DNA of 64,000 bases from Maylandia zebra (GCF_041146795.1 NC_135188.1:308501-372500), one strand, 5' to 3'. Positions 10,210-22,789 are shown, counted from the stretch's first letter. Numbers and translations: made by a program. The notes: a model not told the origin generated them from the sequence alone.

Positions 10210-13200
10210 ATGCCAAGGAAGCAGAAAAAGTCACAAGCTGCAAAACAACGCTGGAAAAAGTTTCATGAGTTTCACAAAGTACCAACATGTGAACAAGCTG
10301 AGTTTGATTTTCCTCAGAGCTCTGCAGAAGACAGTGTGTCTACAAAGACCAATTCTGACAGTGTCAAACAGGCAGGTCAACATGTTCCTGCACATGTACA
10401 ACAGGTATCTTATGCTGATGCTGTAAAGAGTGGACTGCAGCATAAAGTTAATGAACAACATGAGGTGTCAAGTGCCCCACAGGTGGGTTATGCTGACTTT
10501 TTGAAAAGAGGCTGTCACAGTGATGTGGCAGGACCATCTCATGCAGAAAGAGTGAACCTTGAAAACCAGCCCTCTATTACACTTGTCTGTGCATCTCACA
10601 GCCAGGCACATCCTAAATATGGAGACTCCAGAAACAAGCAGTGCACATGCAACTCACTCACATTTCTTGCATTCCTTCATGAGAATGAAAACATGACTAC
10701 AGCTGACCTTAATCTGGTCTTGGATAAAGGTGATGTGATGTACAAAGAGGCCAAGAAAAGATTTCCTAAAAATATTCATTTGGCAACCGATGAGCTGCCA
10801 GACAAAGTTGATGCTCGCTGGTCTATGTATGATGTCGACATGACACAGCCTTCCCGGTATGGGACATTTGAAGAACCTCCAGAGGAAGCAGTAGATACCT
10901 TTCTCAGCTTAGAAGCAGGACTGAGCTGCCTGTTGTCAGATGTGCAGTATGCCTTATTGATTATGAGTGGATTGTGTATCGCAGTGTTCAGATCCACATC
11001 AGGCAAATATGGTTTCTTTGATCCACACTCCAGAACACCCAGTGGTCTTCCTCTATTACTACAGTCACGTAATCGTGGTACAGCAGTGATGCTGAAATTC
11101 ACACTCCTCAGTGACATGATTAAGAGGATCCAAGATTCTTATGAAATGATGGAGATATCACCCTCTTGTAACTATGAACTGAAGCCTGTGCAGTTCTACA
11201 TTATGAGCACAGTCAACCTGAGTGATACTATCACAGACACAGTCTGCAGACCAACAGCTGCCACTGCTGTGGCATCTACTCACTCTGATACAACTGTTGA
11301 TGAAGCAAACTCCTCTACTCCAAGGAGAAACACAACGACTGATCTGACTGAGAACATCTTTTGTCAAATGTCCATTTGTACGCCACCGGTGAAACAAAAA
11401 GAAGTTCACGTGACTCAGTTCACATCATATGAAGATCAGAATGAACCTCCTAATATACCAACTGAAGAACTATGCAGTGAATTAAGTTTCCTTCCATCAA
11501 GTGATGCTTTTTCATGTCAATCAAATGCTGCCATAACAAATGTTGCTGCCTGTGACCTTTCTGATATAGTTTTACAAAAACTGAAAAAAGTTAATAAACA
11601 ACAAAGGCACAAAATGAAAAGAAGATTAATGGCATCAGAGAAACCCAGAAATCAGAGAAAAGAAAACCAAAAAAGGAGAGAACAACAAAAGTATGCTTCA
11701 AATAAAGATTACAAAGAAAAGAAAAAATCTTGCACAAGCGAGACATATAAAAACAATCCTGAAGTTAGACAAAAACAACAACAGTATATGAAAAGACGTT
11801 ACTGTGAAAATGATGAATTCAGAAAGAAACAAAAACAATATGTTAAAAAACGTTTTTCTGAGAATGCTACAGTTAGAAAGAAACAACAACAATATATTAA
11901 AAGACGCTACTGTGAGAACGATGAATTCAGAAAGAAACAACAACAATATATTAAAAGACGCTACTGTGAGAACGATGAATTCAGAAAGAAACAACAACAA
12001 TATATTAAAAGACGCTACTGTGACAATGCTGAATTTAGACAAAAACAAAAAAACTATATAACTAAAAGGTATCAAGAAAACCCTGAATTCAGAGAGAGAC
12101 AGAGATCTCGAGTGACTCAGCGTTATGCACGTGACAATGCATTCAGAGTAAGACACAGACAACTAATGAAACAACTAATGCGAGACAGGTATCAAAGTAA
12201 TCTTGCATTCAGGATTATGCACAACATGAGATGTGCAATGAAAATAAAAAGGAAATACAGATGGGTGAACAGACAAACCCAAGAGAGTGACAACAGTGTG
12301 ATCAACGAGGCCATATCTGTGTTCAAATCACAAATCAAAGCTGGACCATCATACCCATGTACTGTATGCTTCAAGGCTTCATTTCCAAACCAAGTGCGAC
12401 CCTGCACAAGGTCAAAGTATGTCAAAAACCCACAAGTAGTTGCAACATGTTTGACAGGAAAGTTTGTTCATGTTTGTGATGAAAACTGCAGAAATGAGCA
12501 GTGCAAAGTGCCTGATGAGAGAAAGAGAGAGTGGATATGTCACACCTGCCACGATCATCTTAAAAATGGATCCATGCCAGCACTTGCTGTTGCCAATAAG
12601 TTGGATCTTGCTGATATTCCAGCTGAACTTTCTGATCTCAACATACTGGAGAGACATCTCATAGCCAAGTGCATACCATTTGCCAAGATCATTCCTCTTC
12701 CCAAAGGCAGACAAAGAGCAATTAGAGGAAATGTGGTCTGTGTCCCATCAGAGGTACAGGAAACTGTTGAAACACTACCTCGATTGAGAATTAATTCTCA
12801 GGTCATGAGAATAAAACTGAAGAGACGCTTGTCTTACAAAGGTCATCAGCTGTTTCAGACTGTAAGCTGGTCTAAACTTGTGCAAGCACTGCATAAACTC
12901 AAGCAGATTCATCCACAGTATAAGGATGTGAGCATCAGAGATGATGCTGAGCTGTGTGATCCAACTCTTCCTGATGAAGATGATGAGGATGATGATGATG
13001 AAAACATGAATGAGGACGATTATGATGAGGCTGATTTAATGGAAATTGACAGCTGTGAGAAAAATGCACTGAGTGAAGCACAAAATATAAATGAACAGGA
13101 CATTGACTTGTTACCCTGTGATGGTGAACAATCGCATGAACAGATGAGAGATGATTCAGAGCAAGCAGATGGACTGACTAATGGTGGTTTTGCACTCGAG

Positions 13201-16200
13201 TCCTGTTTGCAGCCCCCTGATGTGGCTGAGGAGATATTATGTTTCAGTGAAGGAATCTACTCTGTTGCTCCTGCAGAGAGAAACAATCCAATAAGTTTTT
13301 TCAAAACACCTAAACTGGAGGCCATGGCCTTCCCTGTGCAGTTTCCTACAGGCCAAAACACACTTGATGAAAGAAGGCTGATCAAAGTATCCCCCAGTGG
13401 GTATTTCAAATCAAGACTTTTCTGCATTGATGATCGTTTTGCCAAAGACACAAACTATTTATTCTTTGCACAGTTTGTGACTGAAATACACTTGGCTACA
13501 TCCAGCATGACAGTACAGTTAAGGAAGGCAAAGCCTCTGACCAGAGATGGTAGAAAAATAACCTCAGGCATGTTACAAGATAAACATGAGGTGGAGAAAC
13601 TGGTGCGAAATAAAGATGCAGTGAGATTCATGCAGCCTCTGAGAGGAACCCCAGCCTATTGGGAGAAAACAACAAGAGATCTTTTTGCCATGATCAGACA
13701 GTTGGGAACTCCCACGTTCTTTTGCACATTTTCAGCTGCTGAAATGCGCTGGCCTGAAGTGATCGAGGCAATAACAAGGCAGCAAGGTGAACAAGTGAAT
13801 TTTGAAGGACTCGACTGGTCAGCAAAGTGTGACATCCTGAGAAGCAATCCTGTCACAACAATGCGCATGTTTGACAAGAGAGTTGAAGCATTATTCAGAG
13901 ATTTACTCTTATCTCCCGCAGAGCCACTTGGCAAAGTCATTGACTACTTTTACAGAGTTGAGTTTCAGCACAGAGGAAGCCCACACATACACTGCCTCCT
14001 GTGGGTAGAAGGTGCTCCTGTGTTTGAGGAGGATGATGAGCAAACTGTTCTTGATTTTATAAACAAATACATCACAGCTCAGCTGCCTGATCCACATAAA
14101 CAACCTGAACTGTACAAAAAAGTAACAGAAGTGCAAAAACACAGTAAGAACCACACAAAGACGTGCTTTAGGAGTTTAAGCTCCGGGTGCCGTTTTGGTT
14201 TTCCCAAACCACCCTGCAATGAGACAATGATCACAAGACCCAGTGAGGATGATGCACTGGAAGTAGAAACGGCAAAGAACAAGCTCAGACCACTGAACCA
14301 GCTGCTGAATGAACCTGAAACTGCTTCCATGAGTTTAGAGCAGCTCTTGGAAAGATGCAAGTTGACACATGCAGAATATGAGAGATACCTGAATAAAATG
14401 AACATGAGGAGTACGATCATACTAAAGCGTGATCCAAAAGACTCTTGGATAAACGGCTATAATCCACATCTGCTTGAAGCCTGGAACAGTAATATCGACA
14501 TAAGCTTTGTTTTAGATGCTTTTGGTGCTGCAAATTATTTAATGAAATATATATCAAAAAAAGAGGGCGGGCTATCTGAGTACCTGAAAACTGTCATTGA
14601 GAACTCCCATAAAGACAGTGTAAATGAGTGCGATGAAATGAGAGCCGTCATGCAGGCATATTCAAAGAAGCGAGAGATCAGTGCACAGGAGTGTGTTGCT
14701 CGTGCATGTGGTCTTCACATGAAGCAATGCTCACGTGCTGTAATATTCATTCCAACTGATGATAATCCTGTGAAAATGAGTCGTCCCCTGTCAGTTCTGG
14801 ACAACACAACACCTGAGTCTTCCAATGTTTGGATGACATCTTTGAATGACAAATACAAAGCCAGACCTGAAACACCAGAGTATGAGGAGATGTGCATGGC
14901 AGACTTTGCTGCTACTTGCAGGATTGTCTATGGCCAACAGAAAAAAGGTAAAGATGTTTTGCCCCTTCTCAATGAGATGGGGTTTGTGCAAAGGCGCAAA
15001 AACAATAAGCCTGCTATCATCAGATTTCACCGCTGCTCACAAGAAAAACATCCAGAGCAATATTACGGAAGACTGCTTAAACTGTACCTTCCTCATCGTT
15101 CAGACCACGAACTGAAAACACCATCGTTGCCAACCTATCAGGCTTTCTATGGTGCTGGCTGTGTACAGCTACCAGGTACTGACCATCTTGAGTACGTGCA
15201 ACACATTGTCAAAAGAAACAGAGAAAAATATGAGAAAAACAGTGAGGAGATCGAGAGCGCTGTTGAGGAATATGAGCAGAACAGAGGTGTGACTGACGAA
15301 TGGTGTAATCTGGCACCTGAATCAGATCTCGTAAGGTTGCCACTTGTCGAACAAGAAAGAGAGCGAGACAATGAAAATGAACAGGAAGATGTGCCCGACT
15401 ACAGCCGTCAGGCTGATGCTTCAACAGAAGTCAGAGCCATCAGGGAACCCCCTGCTATTGATCCCACATTGTTACGTCAGATGTTTCAGAATCTGAACAA
15501 GAAGCAAGCCTGCATATTTTATGCAGTTAGAGACTGGTGCATTAAAAGAGTCTGTGCTCTAAATCCAGAGCAGTTTTTCTTTTATATTAATGGTGGTGCT
15601 GGAACAGGAAAATCACATCTTATCAAATGCATCTACTCAGAAGCATCTAAGATACTGAGCAAAGTGCCCAGATATGCAGACGACGTTGACATATCAAAAC
15701 CCACTGTCCTGTTAACTGCTTTCACTGGGACTGCAGCTTTTAACATTTCTGGAACAACACTGCATTCTCTTCTCAAGCTGCCTAGAAGCTTAAAACCTCC
15801 CATTCAGGGACTTGGCAATCAGCTGGATGAAGTCAGATCAGAACTTTTGAATGCTGAAATAATCGTCATTGACGAAGTGTCTATGGTGTCAAGACATCTG
15901 TTTGCATATGTAGATGCAAGACTCAAACAGATCAAAGGGACTCGGAGACCCTTTGGAGGCATGTCAGTCATTGCTGTCGGAGACTTCTATCAGCTACCCC
16001 CAGTGCGACAGTCTAAACCTCTCTGTGTGCACGACCCGTCTGAGATCGACCTGTGGCGGGAGCATTTTCAGATGATCACTCTGACTGAGATTATGCGTCA
16101 GAAAGATGATGTTGTCTTTGCAGAGATGCTGAACAGAATTCGTGTGAAAGGAAAGTTGGATGAGCTTTGCGAAGCAGATAGAAATTTGTTGTTACAGGCC

Positions 16201-17616
16201 ATAACTGAACCAGCCCTTTGTCCAACTGATGCGTTGCACATTTTTGCAACTAATAAAGAAGTGGATGCACACAACTCTGCAACACTGGCTCTGCTCCACA
16301 CTCATATCATTGACATCCATGCAGATGATTATAGAAAAGATCCTAGAACTGGCAGAATGGCACTTCAAGACAGACCATTGAAAGGAGGTAAAAACGAGTT
16401 ACCAGACACACTGAAAGTTGCAGAAGGAGCTCGTGTCATGCTCACCAGAAACATTGACATACAAAATGGTTTGGTTAATGGAGCTTTTGGAATACTACTT
16501 AGAGTAGTTCACTCTGAAAACGACCAACACATCATCAAGCTTGGACTTAAAATGGATAATGAGACATCTGGAAAGAATAACCGCACACCAGCAGACGACA
16601 TGGTGTACATTGAGAGAGCAGAGGAGAATCTGAAGCAGAAAGGAGTGGTACGAAGACAGTTCCCAGTGAAGCTGGCCTTTGCATGTACAATACATAAGGT
16701 ACAGGGTATGACAACTACATCAGCTGTTGTCTCTCTTAAGAGCATTTTTGAGCCCGGCATGGCCTACGTAGCTGTCAGTAGAGTGACGTCTCTCAGTGGA
16801 CTGTATCTTCTTGATATGGAGGAGAAAAAAATATTCACCAACCCAGAAATCACTGCAGCGCTTGAGAACATGAGACAAGCCAACCTTGATGACATGATGC
16901 CTCTTCTACACGTGAGGCAAACACTGAGCAGGTCAGAGGTTTTCACCATTGTTCATCATAATACAGAGGGACTGCCAGCTCACATTAATGACATCAAAAG
17001 TCACCATGAATTGTGTCTAGCAGATGTTTTGTGCCTAACAGAAACACACCTGCGGGGCTCTTTTGTCGCAGAGAGTCTCCACTTGGAAAATTACAATTTG
17101 TTCAAACGCAACAGACACCTGTCCTACACAAACTTTCCCCAGATGGCAAACAGAAGTGGTGGTGGAGTTGCTGTTTATGTGAAAAGTGACATTCAAGTGC
17201 ATGAAAAACAGTACATCCATAATGTAACTGACCTTGAATTTCTGGCTTTAAAGGTTGAAGCACCAGTCAGTGCTCTGATTGCAGTTGTATACAGACCTCC
17301 AGACTACACTCTGAGGCCATTCCTGAAAAACCTGGTAAGCCTATTAGACTCATTGGAGATCATGGACTGTCATCCCATCATAGTTTGTGGTGATTTTAAT
17401 GAGAATGTTTTATCCAGTGCAAACAAACCAATCCTGGAGCTGTTTGAGTCTAGGGGATACGCACAGGTCATCACTGCCCCTACCACAGAGAAGAACACAC
17501 TGCTTGACCTAATTTTCATTTCTCAGTCAGATCGATGTCTCCATTCTGGAGTTATGAAGACCTACCATAGTTACCATGACCCAGTATACTGTGTATTGTC
17601 CTGTGATGATTCATGA
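10210..17616 (+). CDS. Helentron (Helitron2-type) Rep-helicase-endonuclease protein, apparently intact
   Basis: An uninterrupted ORF of 2,468 codons from the ATG at 10210. A slightly upstream in-frame GTG is a less likely start. Domains in order: a lysine-rich N-terminus; a possible cysteine protease domain (residues ~140-330) with Cys147 and a FFDPHSR motif (Asp271, His273), like the herpesvirus-tegument peptidase C76 fold; basic 18-aa repeats (~512-660); a CxxC-containing region resembling DUF6570 (~715-870); an acidic stretch; the Helitron N-terminal domain (~1040 on). The HUH nuclease has PHIH (His1259, His1261) and two tyrosines (Tyr1443, Tyr1447 in YLMKY). The PIF1-like helicase has Walker A GGAGTGKS (1795-1802), Walker B DE (1888-1889) and IHKVQG (~2161-2166). 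The C-terminal EEP endonuclease has Asn2251, Glu2278 and GDFN (Asp2395, Asn2397); its last motif reads YHDPV where SDH is usual. Helentrons move by single-strand cleavage and rolling-circle copying. No stop or frameshift is present, which suggests recent activity. Confidence 0.93.
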   Translation: MPRKQKKSQAAKQRWKKFHEFHKVPTCEQAEFDFPQSSAEDSVSTKTNSDSVKQAGQHVPAHVQQVSYADAVKSGLQHKVNEQHEVSSAPQVGYADFLKRGCHSDVAGPSHAERVNLENQPSITLVCASHSQAHPKYGDSRNKQCTCNSLTFLAFLHENENMTTADLNLVLDKGDVMYKEAKKRFPKNIHLATDELPDKVDARWSMYDVDMTQPSRYGTFEEPPEEAVDTFLSLEAGLSCLLSDVQYALLIMSGLCIAVFRSTSGKYGFFDPHSRTPSGLPLLLQSRNRGTAVMLKFTLLSDMIKRIQDSYEMMEISPSCNYELKPVQFYIMSTVNLSDTITDTVCRPTAATAVASTHSDTTVDEANSSTPRRNTTTDLTENIFCQMSICTPPVKQKEVHVTQFTSYEDQNEPPNIPTEELCSELSFLPSSDAFSCQSNAAITNVAACDLSDIVLQKLKKVNKQQRHKMKRRLMASEKPRNQRKENQKRREQQKYASNKDYKEKKKSCTSETYKNNPEVRQKQQQYMKRRYCENDEFRKKQKQYVKKRFSENATVRKKQQQYIKRRYCENDEFRKKQQQYIKRRYCENDEFRKKQQQYIKRRYCDNAEFRQKQKNYITKRYQENPEFRERQRSRVTQRYARDNAFRVRHRQLMKQLMRDRYQSNLAFRIMHNMRCAMKIKRKYRWVNRQTQESDNSVINEAISVFKSQIKAGPSYPCTVCFKASFPNQVRPCTRSKYVKNPQVVATCLTGKFVHVCDENCRNEQCKVPDERKREWICHTCHDHLKNGSMPALAVANKLDLADIPAELSDLNILERHLIAKCIPFAKIIPLPKGRQRAIRGNVVCVPSEVQETVETLPRLRINSQVMRIKLKRRLSYKGHQLFQTVSWSKLVQALHKLKQIHPQYKDVSIRDDAELCDPTLPDEDDEDDDDENMNEDDYDEADLMEIDSCEKNALSEAQNINEQDIDLLPCDGEQSHEQMRDDSEQADGLTNGGFALESCLQPPDVAEEILCFSEGIYSVAPAERNNPISFFKTPKLEAMAFPVQFPTGQNTLDERRLIKVSPSGYFKSRLFCIDDRFAKDTNYLFFAQFVTEIHLATSSMTVQLRKAKPLTRDGRKITSGMLQDKHEVEKLVRNKDAVRFMQPLRGTPAYWEKTTRDLFAMIRQLGTPTFFCTFSAAEMRWPEVIEAITRQQGEQVNFEGLDWSAKCDILRSNPVTTMRMFDKRVEALFRDLLLSPAEPLGKVIDYFYRVEFQHRGSPHIHCLLWVEGAPVFEEDDEQTVLDFINKYITAQLPDPHKQPELYKKVTEVQKHSKNHTKTCFRSLSSGCRFGFPKPPCNETMITRPSEDDALEVETAKNKLRPLNQLLNEPETASMSLEQLLERCKLTHAEYERYLNKMNMRSTIILKRDPKDSWINGYNPHLLEAWNSNIDISFVLDAFGAANYLMKYISKKEGGLSEYLKTVIENSHKDSVNECDEMRAVMQAYSKKREISAQECVARACGLHMKQCSRAVIFIPTDDNPVKMSRPLSVLDNTTPESSNVWMTSLNDKYKARPETPEYEEMCMADFAATCRIVYGQQKKGKDVLPLLNEMGFVQRRKNNKPAIIRFHRCSQEKHPEQYYGRLLKLYLPHRSDHELKTPSLPTYQAFYGAGCVQLPGTDHLEYVQHIVKRNREKYEKNSEEIESAVEEYEQNRGVTDEWCNLAPESDLVRLPLVEQERERDNENEQEDVPDYSRQADASTEVRAIREPPAIDPTLLRQMFQNLNKKQACIFYAVRDWCIKRVCALNPEQFFFYINGGAGTGKSHLIKCIYSEASKILSKVPRYADDVDISKPTVLLTAFTGTAAFNISGTTLHSLLKLPRSLKPPIQGLGNQLDEVRSELLNAEIIVIDEVSMVSRHLFAYVDARLKQIKGTRRPFGGMSVIAVGDFYQLPPVRQSKPLCVHDPSEIDLWREHFQMITLTEIMRQKDDVVFAEMLNRIRVKGKLDELCEADRNLLLQAITEPALCPTDALHIFATNKEVDAHNSATLALLHTHIIDIHADDYRKDPRTGRMALQDRPLKGGKNELPDTLKVAEGARVMLTRNIDIQNGLVNGAFGILLRVVHSENDQHIIKLGLKMDNETSGKNNRTPADDMVYIERAEENLKQKGVVRRQFPVKLAFACTIHKVQGMTTTSAVVSLKSIFEPGMAYVAVSRVTSLSGLYLLDMEEKKIFTNPEITAALENMRQANLDDMMPLLHVRQTLSRSEVFTIVHHNTEGLPAHINDIKSHHELCLADVLCLTETHLRGSFVAESLHLENYNLFKRNRHLSYTNFPQMANRSGGGVAVYVKSDIQVHEKQYIHNVTDLEFLALKVEAPVSALIAVVYRPPDYTLRPFLKNLVSLLDSLEIMDCHPIIVCGDFNENVLSSANKPILELFESRGYAQVITAPTTEKNTLLDLIFISQSDRCLHSGVMKTYHSYHDPVYCVLSCDDS

Positions 17617-18606
17617 GCTAGATCTTTGAATACAGTAAGTAATATCTATATTTTTGAATGACTTAAGAAAGTAGAGCGATGCTTGAACTCCAGAAAGAAG
17701 TCCAGACGCTTTTCTTTGCAAGCTCCTTTGACTACGATGACCTGGATGACTGAGAACCTTCACAGACATAAAGTAGAGCGATATTTAAAAGTTGACGCCC
17801 TGCATTGCAGTATAATGTTTGAATTGTTTACATAAAATACAATTACATGAATTAAGTAATGATATCAGTAAAAGATGACAATTTTATTTATTACAGAAAA
17901 TCTAAAATTCACTAACAGTAACCTATAAATGTCAGAAAAATCAAATATAGCAGTTTAAAATGAATAGTGTAGGCATATCCTCTCTGCAGCCAGGCTTCAA
18001 CATCCTGCCAGGCTGCCCCAGTCTCACTGTGGCTGGGAGGGAGGGAGGGTGGACCAGAGGATTGCCTACACAACACATAAATGTTCAACAGCTTCTTCAT
18101 TGTTTCTGAGAGAACAATAATGACTAAAGGTTGCTTTTTAAAAAAACAAACAAACAAACAAACCTAATTGCAGCAATAATGACAGTTAAGCCACTTTATG
18201 TGTGCCTCTATTTTGAAATACTATTTACAAAAATGTTATTATTTTGGTTTGTTATAAACTTTAAACTTTTTCAAAAGTATACGATTATATTTTTGGACCA
18301 ATTTTACTATGAAACATAAATTTTTATGAGCTTTTATCATGTTTCTGGCCAGTGCAATCATCAGGGTGGGTCTGGGTTGATAACTGCACATTTCTGGCCA
18401 GAAATGTTTCAGCAGTGTTACATATGTAGTGCATATGTTACACTTGCTTTCTGTTACCAGCTGATACCCTACATTTGTATAGACATTGGATGGTGTGAGG
18501 TTGGGGAGTTGAGTGGGAGGGGGGGGGGGGGGGGAGGGTACGGTGGGAGTTGAGGGGGGGGGTTTCCTTTCCTGTTAGGTTTCCTTTTTTTTTTTTTTTT
18601 AAGCAA
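17617..18606 (+). other. 3' flank of Helentron gene, only in copy 1
   Basis: No coding region is recognised. It contains a repeated AAGTAGAGCGAT motif (near 17669 and 17772), G-rich tracts at about 18510-18562 and a T-run ending at 18600. It ends where copies 1 and 2 resume similarity at 18607, at a 7-bp-stem hairpin GACACAG/CTGTGTC (18607-18625). Confidence 0.6.
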
Positions 18607-20256
18607 GACACAGTCCTCCTGTGTCTTCTCCAAGCTTCACATGTAAAATCCAACAATGTGAAGCACATAGCAGCCAGAAACTGTAATGCCACAGATCAGA
18701 GAAACTTCATCATCACCATCTTCATCGCCATACGATCAGAGCGTGAGACTTCACATCTGGAGCACAGGAGAGATTCTGTGATAAGTCCTCCTTCTAGCTT
18801 GTCCCACAAGCAGCCGGTGAGATTTACTCACAACAAAAAGGGTTAATGACATAATTTCCATGAAAACATGTATTCATTCTTTGTGAAGTGTTTAAATTGT
18901 GTTTTCACTTGACCTTAGGAGTGTTAGAGTGTATTGTAATGTCTGTACTCAGGTGTTTCCCTCTGTGATCCATCCCCTTCAGAGCTGAGACACTCAGGAC
19001 TGAACAGACGGCACAGTTTCTGTGACTGAGCCTCCAAAACACCTTCTTTGAAACCACTCATGATAGAAGGGCTTCATATTTGCAGCAGCACTACTACAGG
19101 TATTCAGTTTATTACAGGATGTGTTTGTTTCTTAGGACCAGCTCTGAGTGCACACTACCTAACATATACACCTTTCTGTTCATTACAAACCCACTACTCT
19201 GGATCATATGGCCAGTTGGCAGGAATGTTGCTGCAGGAAAACATCCCTGGAGATCACCATCATTGTCAGACTGACTGTGCCTCCTCTGTGCAGTGTCAAG
19301 ATCCTCCCTAAATGAGTGTGTAAGTTAACATTTTCATTATTTTATTCCCTTTGACAAGACAAGTATCACTGATATTTACATTTACAACTACATATTCCTG
19401 TTTTCTGCTCTTCTTTTAAAGTCCTCAGCTATCCTGCTTCTGTGCTGCTTGCCACACATCAAACACTGGCCGGATGACAGGGAGGATCCACTCTGAAGTC
19501 ACTGGACATGATGAGGATCATATGGGACTTTATAGTTTCACAGAAACGATGTGCTCTGTGATTACAGGTTTTAAATGGACATAATGACTGCCTCTCTCTG
19601 ATCAACAGGCTAAAGGATTGTTGTCATTGTTAGTGCTCTGTACAATGTATGCTTATTTAGTATTTCATCACAGAGCAAACCTTTTTTTCTTTAACATATT
19701 TTTATTTTTTTATTTGTGGGGATAGGTTAATTGATTAATCCAAATTGTCACTAGGTGTGAATGTGCGAGTGAATGTGAGTGTGAATGGTTGTCTGTCCCT
19801 GTGTGTTGGCCCTGTGACAGACTGGCGACCTGTCCAGGGTGTACCCCGCCTTTCGCCCTATGACAGCTGGGATAGGCTCCAGCGCCCCCCGCGACCCTGG
19901 AAAGGATAAGCGGAAGCGAATGGATGGATGGATGGATATTTTTATTTTGTTCTAATGTTGAATTAACTGTGGGGATTTTTTTTAAGTGGGCACTCGGGAT
20001 GTCATATGACCAGAAATGTGGTAACTGGAATTCAACAGTATGGAAGAAAAAATCTGCTAAGAACAAAACACACACAAAACCCCCCAAGAAAATTCAAATT
20101 CATTCCATGTAATCCAATCTAAAACATTTTAAACTGCTGAACAGCAACACAAACAGCGTTAAAAAACAGTGTTAACAGAATGATTATGATGATTTTGTAC
20201 CAAAGTTTCAGGTCACATGGCACACCTAGTGTGTAGTGTGGGGTATCAGCTGGTAA
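18454..20256. repeat. ~20-bp inverted repeats 1.8 kb apart
   Basis: TTACCAGCTGATACCC at 18454 is mirrored by GGGTATCAGCTGGTAA ending at 20256, with 19 of 20 positions matching. I see no flanking target duplication and no ORF of known function between them. It could be an old DNA transposon or an inverted repeat of the Helentron 3' region. Copy 2 retains only the right arm (near 33975-33994), because the left lies in its missing segment. Confidence 0.4.
19709..19935 (+). mobile_element. 5'-truncated L2-type LINE 3' end (or SINE sharing it)
   Basis: The text 'gacctgtccagggtgtac...gggataggctccagcg...' followed by GGAT repeats is the common teleost L2/Maui-type 3' tail. It is flanked by a 13-bp direct repeat, ATATTTTTATTTT (19696-19708 and 19936-19948). 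Copy 2 has one copy of this motif and no insert (around 33680), so the insertion postdates the duplication. Confidence 0.85.
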
Positions 20257-21008
20257 GTATAGGTTTTTTTTTTTTCATATTTGTGTCCTTAGAGTTCAGA
20301 TAGATAAAGCCTTGTGTATAATAATTAGTCATAAGCACAACTCAAAGTCAGGGACTAACTAAATTTGGGACTTTGTGTCTGAGCCCAGGTTAAAACAATG
20401 TGTAAAAAAGCATTTAGTGGCATGGCTGAACAATGCTGTATTGATACTTATTTATCCATGTTCACAAAAAGGACTAATGTGTTTATTTGATTATTTGCAT
20501 GTGTTAAACTGTGTCACCACCTTACACTTTCATTTGACTTTACTCAAAAATCTCTATACAGTTCTCTTTTACCACTGTGTGGACTCTGTTTACATTAAAA
20601 CATAAAGAAGAATGAGTAATAAAAAGATGTGTAGACAGATTAAGTAGACCGATAGAAACAGCTGTTCAGCCATGTTCTAAGAAACCAACACAATTTAAAG
20701 GTTCAGGATTGTGGTTTTAAAAGTTGAATTTTCATGTATTTCATATCTTGCTTATTATTTTTTATTTAGTTATTTAATTTAGTTATTTTTATTTATTCTA
20801 CTAGTCCTTTTCAGAAAGAAGCTGTAAAATATGACTTAAGATTTTTTTTTTATTTTCTATGACATACAAAACAAATTGATGTATGTAATACTATTAAACA
20901 TGATATACACATGTGTATATGTCTGAAAAACATTATGATGTATATTAAAGTTTGCATTTTCTCCAGAATGTTTGTTCATCTTTTAAGTTCATTTCAGTTA
21001 GAAGAATT
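20257..21008. other. AT-rich L-unit interior, no gene seen
   Basis: Shared with copy 2 except for the MITE there. The empty MITE target TTT lies at 20372-20374. Nothing coding or structured is recognised. Confidence 0.6.
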
Positions 21009-21292
21009 TGAACTTTTAATATTCATTCAGAGATTTTCTGACTCTAAATTTTCTTTTGTCATTACTCTTTTTTTTATTATTTACATTTTAAACATGTTTA
21101 GCTTTTTTCCAACTTCTTCTGTGTGAACATCAGCTTTCAAAAGTTCTGCACTTTTGTTTTCACTTTAAAAATTCTGTATTTTCCAGCTCATTCAGAATTT
21201 TTAACTTAACATTCAGCAATTAATTCATTTCAGTGCATACATTCAGATTCAAGCATTCACACTGCAGTTTCTTCAGAAAATGCACTTTCTAG

Positions 21293-22789
21293 TTATTATT
21301 ATTATATTTTATTCTGTATTCCGTACGTTTTTTGTAATCCTACTCCTTCAAAACCGTTCAACTTAGAAAAACCATTCCAACACCGTTAGATTCCTATTCT
21401 TTTGGACAACACTGCTTCCATTTTTCATATTTTTAACATTTATATTTTTAATTTTATTCAACTTTATTCAACAAAAATTTATAATGTATTTCAATGGGGA
21501 GACCCTTCAAATCCTCATTCAACTTACTCATTTTTAAACTCTTACTACTTCCACATACATTGACATAGAGCCACCATTCAAACTTTAAAACGAAGACAAG
21601 ACATTCAACTATTCAACTTGCATTTATCTTTTCAATATCTATTATACTTTTTCTTCAGTTCCAGTTTAAGTTTCATGATGTTTTTTCACCCGTTTCAGAG
21701 TTTATAATGGGTGTGTATGGGACGGAATGTTGGGGCTAGAGTGAGGCAGCTCAACTGCTAGAGTGAGAGGAGCAAAAAAAATAATCTTAAAATCTTTTTT
21801 AAAACTGCTGCTGTGTCCGCAGCGTTTGCTCTACAGGTATGATTTTACCCTCAAAACGTAGCCATGGCTGTCCTCTTTCATCCAATGTGTTTACTATTGT
21901 ACTAGGTGTTATGGTTCTTTCATAAATGTCACCAATGCACAGCCTCCTCCCTCCAACTCTTCCATAGACTCTAATGTTAAAATGGCTCAGAAGGTTCGTT
22001 TGAAAATCAGAAGAGCATGGTGTCTTTCCACTGTCACCACGTCCATATAATAAACTCCACAGACATGAAAACTGAGAATTTGGTAGACTAGACATTGCTG
22101 TCGCTCACAGTGAAAGAATTTTGTCAATACGACTTTTACTTTTCATTTGGGAACGATTTGTTTCGGCCTGACTTTTCTGTTCATTTTAAGCAGCAAAAGT
22201 GAGGTGCATGTCTGTGTCCGTGTGTATGGAGCCATTGGGTGCGGTCACTATAGCAACCAGGCTCACACCTGCCTGCTTAACGAGCTCTCTCTGCCACTCT
22301 GCCAAGATTCATCTTAAACACTTCTCTTTCAACTGCTGCTGTGTCCACAGTGTTACAGCCATCATTTTACCCTCAAAACGTCGCCATCGTTGTTCTTTTT
22401 CCAACATCTTGTCTTTCAAAGCTCAGAGATGTAAACTTTTTAAACTGTGTGGGTCCAAGTGGAGGGATCACATTTTAGTCATTCAGTGATTCAAAGAATA
22501 TGACCTTTTAATATTCTTTCAGATGTTTTCTGACTCTAAATGTTCTTTTCTCATTTCTTAGGGTTTTCTAATTTACAATTAAAACATTTTCAGCTTTTTT
22601 CCAACTTCTTCTTCTGTGTAACCTTCAGCTTTTAGCAGTTCAGCACTTTTGTTTTCAGGTTAAATTCGGGTTTTTTTTTTTTATCTCATTCAAAATTTTT
22701 AACTTAAATTCAGTAATTATTTCATTTCAATGCATACATTCAGATTCAAGCATTCACACTGCAGTTTCTTCAGAAAATGCACTTTCTAG
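21293..22789 (+). repeat. B-type ~1.5-kb repeat unit
   Basis: Same family as 5038-6547, with the CCGTACG head, the AAGCATTCACAC tail, the hairpin and CTAG at 22786-22789. It ends copy 1 of the large duplication. Confidence 0.75.

Larger units (their letters stand above)
6548..21292 (+). mobile_element. L-type long unit carrying the Helentron gene
   Basis: The head (6548 to about 7540) matches the B unit at 5038, and the tail (about 21009-21292) matches 6240-6547. It ends with AAGCATTCACAC, a hairpin and CTAG (21289-21292). Between these lie a unique region, a GCTAGC minisatellite, 173-bp tandem repeats, the Helentron gene and ~3.4 kb of 3' sequence. The simplest reading is an autonomous rolling-circle element whose short relatives are the B units. 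An alternative is that the Helentron inserted into an unrelated repeat. Its counterpart 29416-35829 lacks the gene. Confidence 0.55.
1..22789. repeat. Large direct duplication, copy 1
   Basis: This block is repeated downstream at 22854-37311 in the same orientation and order. Matching landmarks are 374 with 23343, 1095 with 24064, 5547 with 28414, 8053 with 30966, 9395 with 32303 and 21799 with 36323. The copies look nearly identical by eye; an 84-codon open stretch at 8053 differs from its partner by one residue. The main differences are 8.93 kb (9677-18606) present only here, an L2 tail at 19709-19935 present only here, and a MITE present only in copy 2. The start lies outside the window. 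Confidence 0.93.
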
